DNA from: Notospermus geniculatus
Lineage: Eukaryota; Nemertea; Pilidiophora; Heteronemertea; Lineidae
DNA length: 64,000 nt
Assembly (NCBI GenBank): GCA_002633025.1
Contig: NMRB01000016.1
Location: 93,458 to 157,457 of the forward strand
Direction: 5' to 3'
Both the position numbers and the translations under genes were made by a program. The notes under the pieces were generated by a model. It was given only the letters and a program-made list of their open reading frames with translations. It did not search any database and was not told where the DNA came from. Shown piece by piece: positions 11,214 through 23,616 of this stretch. Positions within the stretch are counted from its first letter, which is position 1; each line of letters opens with the position of its first letter.

Positions 11214-12464
11214 CTAGGTTAAGCTTCCGATCAAGGATGTGTTAGTGAAAGGAGGCTGGACTATAGGGATGGTCTTGGACTCAGGTTCAGGAGAAAGTCC
11301 TTGTATTGCGCGAATCAGGGCATGCCCTGAATAATATATGCCTATAAGTCCACATATTACTCCTAGAAGAATCACTACTGTATCAGCAACCTTGCTATAC
11401 CACCGCAAACTATTTTTCTTGATGATTAGGTGGAATACACAAGGCCACACGAAGGAAAGCATAGTGCCAGTAAAACTACCAATCAGACCCATTAAAAGTG
11501 CGAAGTGCGGGATGACTATTGCCATCACGAGTGTCAACACAACCAAACCGAGTCTAGCGGACAATGCCCAGACTTTTAAAGAAGTGTCTTCATCGAAACA
11601 GCCGGGAAATATCGTCTCTGGTTTTCCACGAAAGAAGGCTGTTTCAAAGAGTTCTACTGCCGCGAAGTACGGCAGTGGGTACGAAAGGAGTGCTTTCACG
11701 ACCAGAATCAGGTTTACTATGACCTTGAACTCGTGGGTGGGAAGGTTATTGGTGATGACCTCCTTGGTGTCGAAGGCCCAGGTTAGGAAACAGACGTAGG
11801 AGAAGGCGGCCTTGAAGACAGCGGCGGCGAGGTGGGTCCAATGCATCATGCAGCGAAACTGGTTCCGATCTCGCAGGCTTCCTTCAAGTGAAGGGAGGAA
11901 TATTTGAGAGGTGTAGGAGAAAACGACAATTCCCATTGAGATAGGGAAGGTCCATATGTCAATCTTTACTTGTACTTTAGACCACTGCCATTCCGATGCT
12001 TTTGTCAGACAAAATATGATAATGATGGCGTTGATTACCATGTGTGCCATTGTGCACCAGAAACTTAAAAATGAAACATGGCGGAGGTTCTTTAGGAATG
12101 CACACGGGATGAGAAACGCTGTGCTGATCATGATCCAAGAAGTCAAGTCAAAAATCGTGTCCGGAAAACTCCCGATAAGAAGGTCGCCGCAGAGCACAAC
12201 GTACAATATACAAGTCATCAGTAACTCGATTATCTGAGCAATATTGACTATTTTCCCTCCCAGATGTTTCCCCCAGCATTCCTCGGCAATTTCCACGTAG
12301 CTGTTCCTCACTCGAATCTTCTGGCCGAATTCGTCCTCCTCGTAAAGACAGTCGACTAGGATCTTGCCGGTGTAGCAGCAGATGTGGGCGACCCCGACCA
12401 TTGCCACGATCGCCCAGTAGCCGCCCTGGAGCACAGCGTATGGAAAACTCACGATGAACATTCC
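11214..12464 (-). CDS. SLC32A1: Vesicular inhibitory amino acid transporter, exon 2 (transmembrane core)
   Basis: This exon encodes 416 residues plus a stop. It begins right after an acceptor (CATTACAG, minus strand) with GMFIVSFPYAVLQGGYW, the first membrane helix. Further family signatures follow: CCYTGKI, CLYEE, NIAQIIELLMTCILYVV, PCAFLKNLRHVS, FSYTSQIFLPSLEG, CMMHWTH, LTWAFDTKEVITNNLP, ALLSYPLP and IPHFALLMGLIGSFTG. About nine helices can be seen. SLC32A1 (VIAAT/VGAT, unc-47 in worms) loads GABA and glycine into synaptic vesicles using the proton gradient. With exon 1 (40457-40813) the protein has 535 residues, close to the ~525 of human. The C-terminus after the last helix is short and divergent, which is normal. 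The intron between the exons is 27,992 bp. Confidence 0.95.
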   Translation of the reverse strand, partial: GMFIVSFPYAVLQGGYWAIVAMVGVAHICCYTGKILVDCLYEEDEFGQKIRVRNSYVEIAEECWGKHLGGKIVNIAQIIELLMTCILYVVLCGDLLIGSFPDTIFDLTSWIMISTAFLIPCAFLKNLRHVSFLSFWCTMAHMVINAIIIIFCLTKASEWQWSKVQVKIDIWTFPISMGIVVFSYTSQIFLPSLEGSLRDRNQFRCMMHWTHLAAAVFKAAFSYVCFLTWAFDTKEVITNNLPTHEFKVIVNLILVVKALLSYPLPYFAAVELFETAFFRGKPETIFPGCFDEDTSLKVWALSARLGLVVLTLVMAIVIPHFALLMGLIGSFTGTMLSFVWPCVFHLIIKKNSLRWYSKVADTVVILLGVICGLIGIYYSGHALIRAIQGLSPEPESKTIPIVQPPFTNTSLIGSLT

Positions 12465-14067
12465 CTGTAATGAGAAAGTGCAAAGACAGGTTTTAGTAAA
12501 GTGAATCAATTTGGTCCGCTGGCAAGTAACTCAAGATCATGTCGGAGCTGGCTGTGGTAATGAGCCTTCATTCCAATTAAAGGAGTTCAGTCGTACAGCT
12601 GAAAACAAAATCTGCAAATCAAAAAGTTTACTCTCTCCCGCGTCCGTTCTTAGTGGATCATGCTCCACACGTGCATCATAATCATTGGCTTCCCTATGTG
12701 CACAAAATAATCTCTGCTCGGTGATTGGTAGATATTCCGCCTCATCGTAGACGACTGCATAATGCGTCAAACCATTATAAAGAACCCCATAGATCTGTGT
12801 CAGATGTCATCTTCAAACGTAGAAGAGGAAAAAACATATCATTGAATGATCAGGAAAGCTGTACCATTTCAGAATATCGATATGTATAAGAAAGAGATAG
12901 ACGCCCGGCTGTTACAGCGAAGAAAAACCGGCCGGCGGCTCTTAGGTATGTGTGAGTGTCCCTAATGAGCATGGGAGTCGAACTTGCACCTGACGGTTCT
13001 TCTACTTAATGATTTCTCATAATGACTTTCGATCCTTGTGCTCCTGAACACTTGAGCACGCCCTTATTCTGAATGGTTTCTCGGATACTAGCGTATCGCC
13101 GATAGCGTGGACCGAGGATGTGGGGCTTTGCTGGTTGGGTTCTGTTTCATAGTCAGATAGGTTTCTGTTGGTCCAAGATGTGTCTGGAACATCAAGAGCG
13201 ACAGGGTAAGGCTGAGGTCGCCAAAGGCTGTAGCCGATACTCTGTCGCCAACAGCATGACCACACCGGATTGAATTCCGCTGTCAAGCTAAATGTCATTA
13301 ATGGTTGTTTCCTTAAGGAAGCTTCTTACGTCTGCGGTCATTTACATGTAGCTCAGCGCCGGGCTTTAGCTGGAATCACTACATGTCCCAGCTGCCTTAC
13401 ACCGGCGGTAAACTTGGTAAAGCACGTGAATGTGCTACCACTGAGCAGACCAGCTTTAGTTTCTGCTTACCACCATTGGCAATACCAGCCTTAGATCGAC
13501 GCCCCGGAATTATCCTGCGCGTTGATGGAAAAATCGACACTCTAGGTCACCCATGTCACGCTGAAAAAACGTTGGTAATAGATGGTCTTCTTCTGCGCTA
13601 TAAAGAAACTGAGTGAGTCCTTTCCTTGTTCCTTCAGCTGTTAGGTCAATGTGAAGGGAGCAGCACCCGAAGGGTAAACCCTACCACCACACCATCATGC
13701 CAAGGAAGGTCCAAGAATCTAAGTAACCTTTTGCTACCGACTGATCTTAATTCACATCGAGTTCCTCCAAGCATTTTTCAGACGCCGAGGGCAATTCAAC
13801 TGTCATTCTCGGTGATACTAAACTGTCCGTGTCGCCCGGATTCATGAGAAACTGGCGTCCTGGAATCTATGTAACGTTCTGTCGAGGGTAATAATCTCTC
13901 ACGAAAGACCAGATATATCAATACAGATAGAGGCCAAACATAGAAACTGCATTTTCGTCTTGCCATGTTCCGAAGACAGGGCCGGAGCAATTTTAATCCC
14001 TTGCCCGATTGGCTAAAACATTCTCATCATTGCTCATCTACACTTAAGGAATTCGTTGTTTTTCGTC

Positions 14068-15293
14068 ATCATATACTTACTCGATACTGTCTTTTTCCTC
14101 ATTCAACGCAAGTTCGTCGAATTTAGGGAAGTTTACACACCTGTTTCTATTGACAGCAAGGAAGACGCTTGTTCGGCCTTGAAAACGCTCGCGTCAGAGA
14201 TTTAATTGATTTAGCAAAACTACTCGAAAAAGATATGATTTGGTAATGGTTTCGATGATGGTTATGATGAAACATCGGAGAAGTTCCGACGCTGCCTTTG
14301 TCGTCTACGGAGCCGTGCAGATGAATATGTTAATTCCGTCGTTAGTAAGTGTACAGAATCACTGGAACGTCAAGTACTAGTATACCATACAGATATAACA
14401 ACGGTATACCGGTACCACAAAACGTCGCCAAAGAACATGTTATCAATGTGTTCTCTTATGTGCAGCAGTCTCCTCGTATCGTTGAGTCCCTATGTTGCAA
14501 TTTGTTTCTCCAGGGAAGCCATGCCACACATTCGAGAGCCGAATGTCCCCAAAGCAGGTTAAACCTCGCCAGCCATTATTGCTGGGGAGGTCTGAAGATT
14601 GAGAGACGCTGGTTCTCCATTAGTGGGGCTACTTTACTTCGCAAAAACTTAGGAAAAGAAGTGTAACAGGCCGAAAATGAAGTGAAAACCATTGTATGTG
14701 GTGTNATCATATACTTACTCGATACTGTCTTTTTCCTCATTCAACGCAAGTTCGTCGAATTTAGGAAAGTTTACACACCTGTTTCTATTGACAGCAAGGA
14801 AGACGCTTGTTCGGCCTTGAAAACGCTCGCGTCAGAGATTTAATTGATTTAGCAAAACTACTCGAAAAAGATATGATTTGGTAATGGTTTCGATGATGGT
14901 TATGATGAAACATCGGAGAAGTTCCGACGCTGCCTTTGTCGTCTACTGAGCCGTGCAGATGAATATGTTAATTCCGTCGTTAGTGAGTGTACAGAATCAC
15001 TGGAACGTCAAGTATACCATACAGATATAACAACGGTATACTGGTACCACAAAACGTCGCCAAAGAACATGTTATCAATGTGTTCTCTTATGTGCGGCAG
15101 TCTCCAGGGAAGCCATGCCACACATTCGAGCCGAATGTCCCCAAAGCAGGTTAAACCTCGCCAGCCATTGCCGGGGAGGTCTGAAGATTGAGAGACGCTG
15201 GTTCTCCATTAGTGGGGCTACTTTACTTCGCAAAAACTTAGGAAAAGAAGTGTAACAGGCCGAAAATGAAGTGAAAACCATTGTATGTGGTGT
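14068..15293. repeat. Direct duplication around a single N (14705), probable unmerged haplotypes
   Basis: Positions 14068-14704 and 14706-15293 are the same sequence in the same orientation, starting ATCATATACTTACTCGATAC and ending CCATTGTATGTGGTGT. They differ by a few substitutions and small indels. The largest is a ~38-base stretch after CAGTCTCC that the right copy lacks. The join is exactly at an ambiguous base, as expected when an assembler abuts two alleles. Confidence 0.85.
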
Positions 15294-17864
15294 ACAGTTG
15301 ATAGAAAGGAATGTATTGGCATTTTTTGATTTAGTCGCCAACGTCACCGAAGTATTTCAGTATGAACTGCCCATGTTCACCGACAAAAAATGCTTTTGTA
15401 CAGCTAAAAAACGGTAGACCTCGGCCGTCGCGATTCTCTGAACCTCACCCTAAATAAATCTACCTTTTGCATTTTGAGAACAATAGAGATTTTTCGCAAT
15501 CGCCCGGATAGACCTACGACTGCACTTAGGTTACGGTTTTCTGTTGTCTGAATATACCCGAACAATAGATAAGCGCAGTCGTTGGCCTAACCAGCCGGTT
15601 GCGAAAACTCACTGATGTAGCTTTAGTCTATTCCCGATTACACGTCGGTGTCTTGAAAACTGAAGAACGCTGTACAATGTTTTACATCGATTCGACGTGT
15701 AATTGATGCCGATGGCAGCTGTTACATACTTTCCTTTCCTTTTTCTTACCATTTGAATTATGGCTTGGATTAGAGACAAAGAACGTTGTGAGCTTTTTGA
15801 CAATTCTTTCAAATGGTTGATTTGAGAAAAAAACTAAACTAGCAGCATTCATAAGAAAGACCATCTTGGAAGCGGGAATATTTTTATAAAAATCTGGTGG
15901 TTGGCTTTGATAAATAAAGCTAAACCTGAACGCCAACGTACTAAATGTAGCAAGATACCAATTCTATTGGTGTTTCTATGTAACCATGAGGAAAGCAACG
16001 TCGAAAGTATAGTGACATCGTGAAAGTGACATGATGATTTTCACATCCGATATCAAGCGAATTTCCTTCGCCTTGGTTCGGAATAGGCCATCCATCATTT
16101 CAAGTAAACGGCTTGATCCTTGATGATGTGTTTAAGACAAACCTTACCTCGATCGTCATCACGTTTTGTCACTTTGCGGGTCTATTGTCACATCCTACGT
16201 ACTAGCAACTGTTTGATCCGTTGATCGAGTTGTACAGCAATAACTTGAAATGACTGTGAACTTTGCCAACGAGGTCACGATGACTCCGTCAACAGAGTGT
16301 GATATACGGCATTCTTTGCTGTGAATGCGGTAAAGCAGCATCTTTTGATGTTGCATTTAGGAACATGTCTATCATTATCTGCTAAGCTCACTTCACAATC
16401 AAATTCACTTCACAAAACTGGCCATAGTGGGTTCTTCCAGTGGCAAAGCTACATGAACTACCGCCTACTCTGACGTCGACACGCCACATTGTGACCATGG
16501 TTTGGGAGAAATCACGTGACTACTTCCCCGCGGAGTGTGGCTCTTCCAACCGACCAATCAGCTTCCTCGTAGCTGACACCACACTTCAAGAATTAATGCT
16601 CAGGATTCAGCAAGACGTGAAATATGCTTGATCGGCCATGAACGGGCGAAATTAAAATATACTTGCCCGGTCATACGGATGCTGTTAATATCAAAAGAAT
16701 GCTACGTGATTTGGTTATAAATTGCTTCTCCCCTAATGTCCGCCTTCCGTTTGGTTAGGTACGAAACTGCGGTGACACGTGTGCCAGCTTTTAGCAAGCG
16801 AGGTAGATATTGGCATCTTGTGATATTTCTTTTGAATAAAATACAACGATTGCTCGCCTACCCGGGATGCTGGCTGGAATATTAACCTTTTTGTCGTTGT
16901 TCTTGCTTCCCAAATTCGTCCTTAGCAATTCTAGAGCAGAAAAAATTCAGAACAAAAACTGATGCCTCCTGCAAAACTGCTGCAAGAAATCGGTTCCTGC
17001 ACAAATACGTCATCCCTGATGCCAATAACAACACGTTGGCTGGTATTTTATGCCGATACGGCACCGATTCCTTGATTAAATCATCCCTTTCTTCATGACG
17101 ACACTATATCGCGTACCCCCGAACAACCAGTCTACCGTCAATTACTCTTCCTTCCTTAAGGGCTTAATAGATCTCATGGGAAAACGATACACACTCCACG
17201 GTAAGAGTACAACATCTATTACAAACATTCCTCGCATTGTTCTCATCCGCGGCCGTTCCAGGCAAAACTGCCGGAGTGCGGTGTGCTTTCATCAACACAA
17301 AAACCTTTAAGTAGAGGTAATCTTCGGTGTCTCATACTGTAATTATCTGTCTCTGGCTTGATTAAAACTACCTGGATCTTCCAGATAGAATGATCAATTC
17401 TTTATAGAAATATCGCCGAGGTCTCGACTGTGGGGATTTCTAACATATCGTCCCTTATCAAAACGCAGCTAATCAATTCCATGGATCTTTTAAGGCTAGG
17501 TTTCCTATCTATGAAGTTCCCAAGTAATGGTATTGAATTTCTTTTTGAGGTTGAAAATTCGATAAATGTGGAGGACTTTGTGAATGATACACAATATGTA
17601 TCTCATCATGTACAGTGGCTGTACAGCTGATGATGCTGTTGCCAAATGGAAGCAAAAATAATTAGTGTGATTTGTAACCCACTCCTGTCCTCATTAGCTG
17701 AAAAGGGAAGAAGTATTTTACGACTTTTGTGTTGGTGAAAGATGAAAAACTCGAAAAGGTACAATCACTTGAAATATCAAAGCCTACGATCACTACGCTC
17801 TTGAGTAGATTGAGTGCAGTTCGAAGGCGTAGCGGTATCAACCCTCGTTGGTTCAAGATGAGGT

Positions 17865-18017
17865 ATGAGTTTCGCTGGCAGCCATCTTGCCAAAATTAGG
17901 TCATCACCATGGGAATTCTCTTCCAGAGTGAGAGATGATTGGTTCTCCCATCCCCCAGTGGGGGAATCCCGTGATGATGACCTAATTTTGGCAAGATGAC
18001 AGCTAGCGAAACTCATC
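17865..18017. repeat. Inverted repeat, GAGTTTCGCTGGCAGCCATC ends
   Basis: The left arm (about 17865-17906) and the right arm (17971-18017) are reverse complements, sharing ATCTTGCCAAAATTAGGTCATCA. A central GGGGGATGGGAGAACC-like inversion is flanked by CCCCCAGTGGGGG. MITE-like. Confidence 0.8.
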
Positions 18018-18859
18018 GATGACTCTTTTGCAATTGTTGATGGTAATGATGATCATGACGACTACCATGATCAAACTGACGCAATGTCAAAAAATAAACC
18101 TGGATATTCCTGGCTACAAGGAATTATTTTGTCAATGATGCGAACATTTTTTCAAAGCAGGAATCCTGTCATCAGCGACTAACTAGAATTTTTAAAAAAT
18201 GACAAAATCAAATCCACAGCTGTCAGCGGACATCAACGGGAAATATGAAATAATCCTGGAGGTTTTATCAGTCGTGGTGTACAGATCGATCAAAGCATCA
18301 ACCGAGTTTGCTTCTTTCTTTATCCATCTTTAACGTTACACTAATGACAACTAATTTATCATCGTAGCTGGTTCTTCATCATTGGTGTCAATGCAGCTCG
18401 CTCCGTCCCACTGAATGGACATCAATTTCAAGTATCTCTTGACTGTGCAAGTCCTAACCAGCTCCACAACTTCCATATGAGCATATAGACCCTCGAGTCT
18501 AGCGTATACGGTATGGAGACTTCTTGTAACTGATATGATGCGGTAACAGTTAGCATAGCATCTACTAATTTCATTGAAGTCATTTGACATGTAGTACCAG
18601 TATCATCATCAGCTGGGAAGCAAATCATACGTACTGTACTTGTACTTGTATACAATAGGGAGTTATCATGAACTTGTACTTGGAAGGTCTGTGTTTGCAC
18701 AGATGTTCTGTGGCTGGCAAATGCACTGCCAGCAACTAACCAGTGGCGCTAATTCGTGATACAATGTCAAAGCGCTTCAAATTACATGTATATATACTCC
18801 ACTCTCACCATAAACCTTTCTATGGAATTCAAGGAGCAGCTCATTCCTTTCGTACCAGT

Positions 18860-18950
18860 TGAGAGAACGGAGTGGCAACGCGGCCGGGAATCGAACCCGC
18901 GCCCCCTCGTCACACGTCCGACGCTCTAACCATTGCACCATTGCTCTCCT
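18860..18950 (-). mobile_element. tRNA-derived SINE head
   Basis: On the minus strand there is an A-box-like TGGTGCAATGGTTAGAGCG and a perfect B box, GGTTCGATTCC. The would-be acceptor stem (GGAGAGC against GCCGCG) does not pair, so this is not a working tRNA. It runs on into TTGCCACTCCGTTCTCTCAA, a body typical of a SINE. Confidence 0.65.
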
Positions 18951-19983
18951 AAAACAGGTTGACATACCCATACCCAGCTGCCGTTTGTTATCTTCTCGAC
19001 TCGTCTCTTACAAACGTCACTCTTGTGTTCAGTAAATGAGACGAACACCGCCACGCATTGCCAACCCGAGGGATATCAATTTGTTTCATACTGTTTATTT
19101 GATTCATTAGTCCCTATCACAGTATCTCGGTCCCTCTGCTCTTCGATTGCTGTCGCTGTGTGTTCTGAATATTTCGATAATAAACATAATGAGGCCAATC
19201 ACAGCTGTAAGGAATCGTCAATCGCGACATGGACGATTTTCAAAGATCAATGTTTTTGCTTGTCTTTCAAAGAGAACACGGTCTGAGAAGCTTTCGTTCG
19301 AGAAACACGACCTTCTTCACTATTTTTCTTGTCTCTCTCGCTTTGTTTGAAGAATGTTGGGATGCACAAAGAGAAGAATTACAATCGTGCTTTTGGTCGT
19401 CGACGAAAATGCAAGCGTCATTCTTCGAAATAGGCCCCATTAAAGGAGGTTCGAAATAGGCCCCATTAAGGAGGGCCTACCCCATGAATCTCGACTGATA
19501 TTTGCGGAGGGCTTGCAGGATTTTCGGGTTATCGGTCTTGGCTGGCAGTTGGAATACAACTGCATGTTTTCTTGACTTGTTTTGATAGTCCTGGAGCTTG
19601 CAGTTCACTGAAAACAAACAGCAAGCCACAAAATCTATCCCAGGCTTGGGGTTGGCCGTGTATGTCGAATGATGAGGTATGCAGACGATGCTTCGTCTTG
19701 AAACGCTTTTCGTTCGATATGAATGGTGAAATCTTGATTTGATAACGATTACCAATCCCCGAGGTGTCAACGGTTTCCACAGTTTTCGATCAGTTAAGCG
19801 TTAAATTGATGAACCTTGTTGACCGTCGATCTTCCTCCACCTGCTCAACTCCCAAAGAACATGACGCCCGTGTGGTTTTTGAAGTGTGTTGTAGGTACGT
19901 ACAGAATACTGTCATGACTGTGTACTTTGTTTTGTAAGAAGTCACTCACATAATAACGATGTAGGGGCGCGCTCTCAATTGTC

Positions 19984-20240
19984 ATGTAAACCTAGATTGT
20001 TATGACATGCCTCTGGTCACCAGGGTTGGTATTCATATGAGTACTTAAGTGTGATACTTATCTTTTGTGTTGAACAATAAATAAGTGTCACACTTACACT
20101 TAAGTAGTTTTATGTAAACCTAGATTGTTATGACATGCCTCTGGTCACCAGGGTTGGTATTCATATGAGTACTTAAGTGTGATACTTATCTTTTGTGTTG
20201 AACAATGGATAAGAGTCACACTTACACTTAAGTAGTTTTA
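19984..20240 (+). repeat. 128-bp tandem duplication containing an AAGTGTGATACTTATC palindrome
   Basis: Two head-to-tail units start at 19984 and 20112 with ATGTAAACCTAGATTGTTAT. Each ends in the palindromic MITE core: CTTAAGTGTGATACTTATC, then TTTTGTGTTGAACAA, then the inverse ending CACTTAAG. The same core family appears at 50638-50985. Confidence 0.85.
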
Positions 20241-22977
20241 TGAATATGGGCCCAGGCCTTACGTCCAAACCCACCTGTTGTGTAATTTCACATTACATGT
20301 CATTACAACGCTTATTCAATGAGATTACAATCATTGCTTTGTTATGCGTCAGCCGTGACACCTAAAATTAGTTAATGAGTTAATCCGTCAGCGTCGGTTT
20401 CGTAATGGTAACTTTATTCATATTGTGAATGTATTTCTTATGTAAAACTCGGTATGTATTTAATATTAAATATTATCCACTGTGACCGAGTTCTTCCAGT
20501 CGGCGGATTACCCACCTTACAATCTGAACTGAAGCCACCTTTGTGGTTACAACTGACAACTGTGCCTTGTCCAAATAAAAGTGAACTTTGAGGACGCACG
20601 AAAGCTGTCGAAACATCAAGATCTAAACACGTAGATACACGTACACAGCAGATCATTACCAGTTATACCACCGCAAAAGAAATATCCCATCGCCTTTGAC
20701 ACGACTTCTTTCGCTCTGGGTGGATTTGGAGTGCGGCCTCAGGGCATGGTCCTCAGTGTGGGATCTTCGCCATGTGACACGCTAGTTAGGAATGCTCGAC
20801 TAAGAGGAGAGATTCCGCTCTGGTTGAAATTAATGAGAAGACGCTAATTGCAGGGACGCTTTCAAACGGTCAAGACCCGACCCGTTTCATATCTGGCGTT
20901 TGTCGCTGAGATGGGAGCTGTGGGAGACGCAGCTACCCACTTTGAACTGCGACACCAGCAAAGAACAGAGTATCTTTGGAGGTTGGCGTGATGGTTGTGG
21001 AAATTCAGACACCTACGACGTGACTTAGAGGTACGGGATTAAGCTCATATTACACTCACTGTCAAGAATTATCCAAAAATATTATCCAAGGTTGGCTTTG
21101 ATAAAGACGAATAAGCCAAACCTATGAAAATAACCAAAAAGCTTTGAAATATTGTAATTGGGTGTGCAGGGTAGTTCATATCTTCCTTACTTTCATGGGT
21201 GGAGTGTTCTGGTACCAGAAACCCACACTCAACGTTAAACACAATGTGCAAAAAAGCTTTATGACAAACAATTACCTTCCTTTTTTTCTAAGTTCTTTTC
21301 ATGATTTGCATGTTAATGAAAACCCAGCATCGGATATGATCATGCATTGTCATATCCATAGCCAGGCACAGACTCCCTTAGATGAAGCAATTACGGCCCC
21401 CATAGAATATTTCTTGACCCTCTGAAGGTCGAAGAAATGTCAAATCCACCGGCTGGTGCCCGCAGCTATGTAGTTTCGTTGAAGATGTGATTTGGAATGG
21501 TGATGAGCTGAATTGATACTGAGGTGTTTTAATGGTGCATCCAGGACCTATAATGGTAAACCAGCCGCATGGGATTCCTAATTCGCATCACAATGTCGTA
21601 TGGCGTGCGGGTGAGAGGGCATGAAATGGCTGTGCACTCCAACGATGTACCAAAGGGCAAGAAAGAACTGCAGGCAAGGTTTGGCCTGGGGAATACGAAT
21701 TTGTGGTTGCAGATAAAACTTCCTATGTCTAGTGTTCTTCATGCGCGATGGGAGCGTTTTATTTTGGGGCTTAGATTTTAGAAAGAAACTCAGACCACGA
21801 ACGAAATTGACTACAAACACTTATCCTTCAAGACCTTGTAAAGTAGATGCAACCTCAGCACCTTCTACATGGTTTTTGTTCTTGGTTCAGGTTCGCATTT
21901 CTCTAAATTACGTTCCTTATGGGAACGTTCTATCAGCCAGTCTTTTCGTTCAAGAACGAAAACAATCAACAAACAGCAATCGAACGCAAAAAACTGGAAC
22001 ATCAATCAACCAGGCCCACTAGAAGCTGGAGAAATCTATCAAGTAACGCGACAAATACATCCTCGTCTTGAAAGTGTCCTTTACCATTCGCATTAAACAT
22101 TAATGATGCCTGTTTTGTGACGATTCGTGGGGAATTCAATCCTTATCCACCCCAAATTCTTCATCATGAAGGGGATAATCTTGGAAAGAGGAGCCAGTTT
22201 ATGATGATGTCTAATGGTGTCGGGTGACAGAGGGAACTGGCAGACTTAGCAGATGGTACTGCACAGAAAAATAAGATTCTGAGAAACAGAATATCCAGTA
22301 AGGATGTTTTGAAACGGGAAATATTGATCATAGTTGCATTTTGTAACGATGCTAATCGTCCAGTTTCTGAATGCAGTGCGATGGATCTTGACACTGCCCT
22401 CGCAGGAAAGGGTGACCAAAAACAACAATACTCAAGGGCACATTATTCACTGCGGAGGCGTAGACCTTCTCCAAGCAACGAGCGTGAGTGAGTACGGAAT
22501 AACATCAAGACTCCCAGATATCATTACCAGAGCTCAAGACCTGCCACTTATACAAGCTAGAAACGGGTGTAAATGATGGGAGATGATTTGCTAAACCGCT
22601 AAATAAATGTGTCCAGCAATTGAGGCGTGTCGAATTCAAGATGGCGAGTATTGTTAATCAAACTACAGTTAATCAGTTGACGCTCGTTCACGCATTGATT
22701 TTCGCACCGCTGCAGCGTATAAATCACTTGGCGAAATCGACCGAAGTTAAGGGCCGCCATCCAGCGATGGCGTCATGGCCCCGCCAGGGGAAATCGTCCG
22801 AGAATTCTCCCCAATGGATTCCATGACGGGAATTCGCGATTTTCCGTGGATGCACGAGATGTGAAAGTCTTTGTATGCCTTGCCCGTACATTCTGAGATG
22901 TACAGGTCAAGTTCAGTCGGCTCTATTGCCTCCCTCGGAGGAGGTAATTTAACAATCCTCTTTGAAGAGGAGCCTAC

Positions 22978-23030
22978 ACCTCGGCTTGGAATCGAACCCA
23001 GGGCGAGGTAAATCTCAGTAGGCCAAGACA
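22978..23030 (-). other. Weak tRNA-like fragment
   Basis: The minus strand has a B-box-like GGTTCGATTCC between CCTCGCCCTG and AAGCCGAGG. No matching A box or cloverleaf is visible. Possibly a decayed SINE head. Confidence 0.35.
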
Positions 23031-23384
23031 GTATTAGTAATGGAAAAAGAACGTGTAACCCACGGGAAAACCTGGCAAATGCCAAAGATAAAAGCCTTCA
23101 AATCCGCAGGGGAGTTTGTGGACTCTGGTTTCAGGCGCCCCACCCCAGTTGAGCAGGTACCGAAGTTCCATTGCGCCATGATTAGTTGCACAGAAGAAGA
23201 CGAAAATGATGATTACCTGCATCGTGTCGATGACAAACGTCACAAATGACCAGCATCTCAACAGGATGTTGATGCATGGCCGAATTTAATTATTCTCTTG
23301 GGCGGCATGAAATCACTGCAACACTAAAGTATCAAAGGTCGGCCGTAAATCACAACGAGTTAAGTTTGGGATGGGGAGGAAGCA

Positions 23385-23616
23385 ATTTTTATTTGTACAT
23401 TCCGTCAGGGCCGAAGCCATAGCATACTGGCCCTGCCAAGTGCAGCACAGACCGTCTCGAGCTACTCATGTTCCTCACTTGGACGGGGTCTTTTACCTGC
23501 CCTTGCAAAGGCACCACGGCTTACTGTCCCATGCGACGGACTGAAGAGCCGATGACTAACCCAGGATTCGAACCCGGGACCTGCCGTGACGTGATAACCA
23601 CTAGGCTGTCGAGTCC
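23385..23616 (-). mobile_element. tRNA-headed SINE, most complete copy
   Basis: Read on the minus strand, the head has GCCTAGTGGTTATCACGTCA (A box region) and GGTTCGAATCC (B box). The body has GTCGCATGGGACAGTAAGCC, CTTTGCAAGGGCAGGTAAAA and GGCTTCGGCCCTGACGG, ending near an A-rich TACAAATAAAAATTG. Related copies are at 28028-28300, 29793-30085 and 33421-33575. SINEs of this form are transcribed by RNA polymerase III and moved by a partner LINE, none of which is present here. Confidence 0.8.

Noticed and set aside
11338-12483. Frames on both strands inside the VIAAT exon
   Set aside because: They are shadows of the 416-codon transporter exon, which has clear family motifs throughout.
18860-18950. 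tRNA gene
   Set aside because: The A and B boxes are good but the acceptor stem does not pair, and the sequence continues into a SINE-like body.
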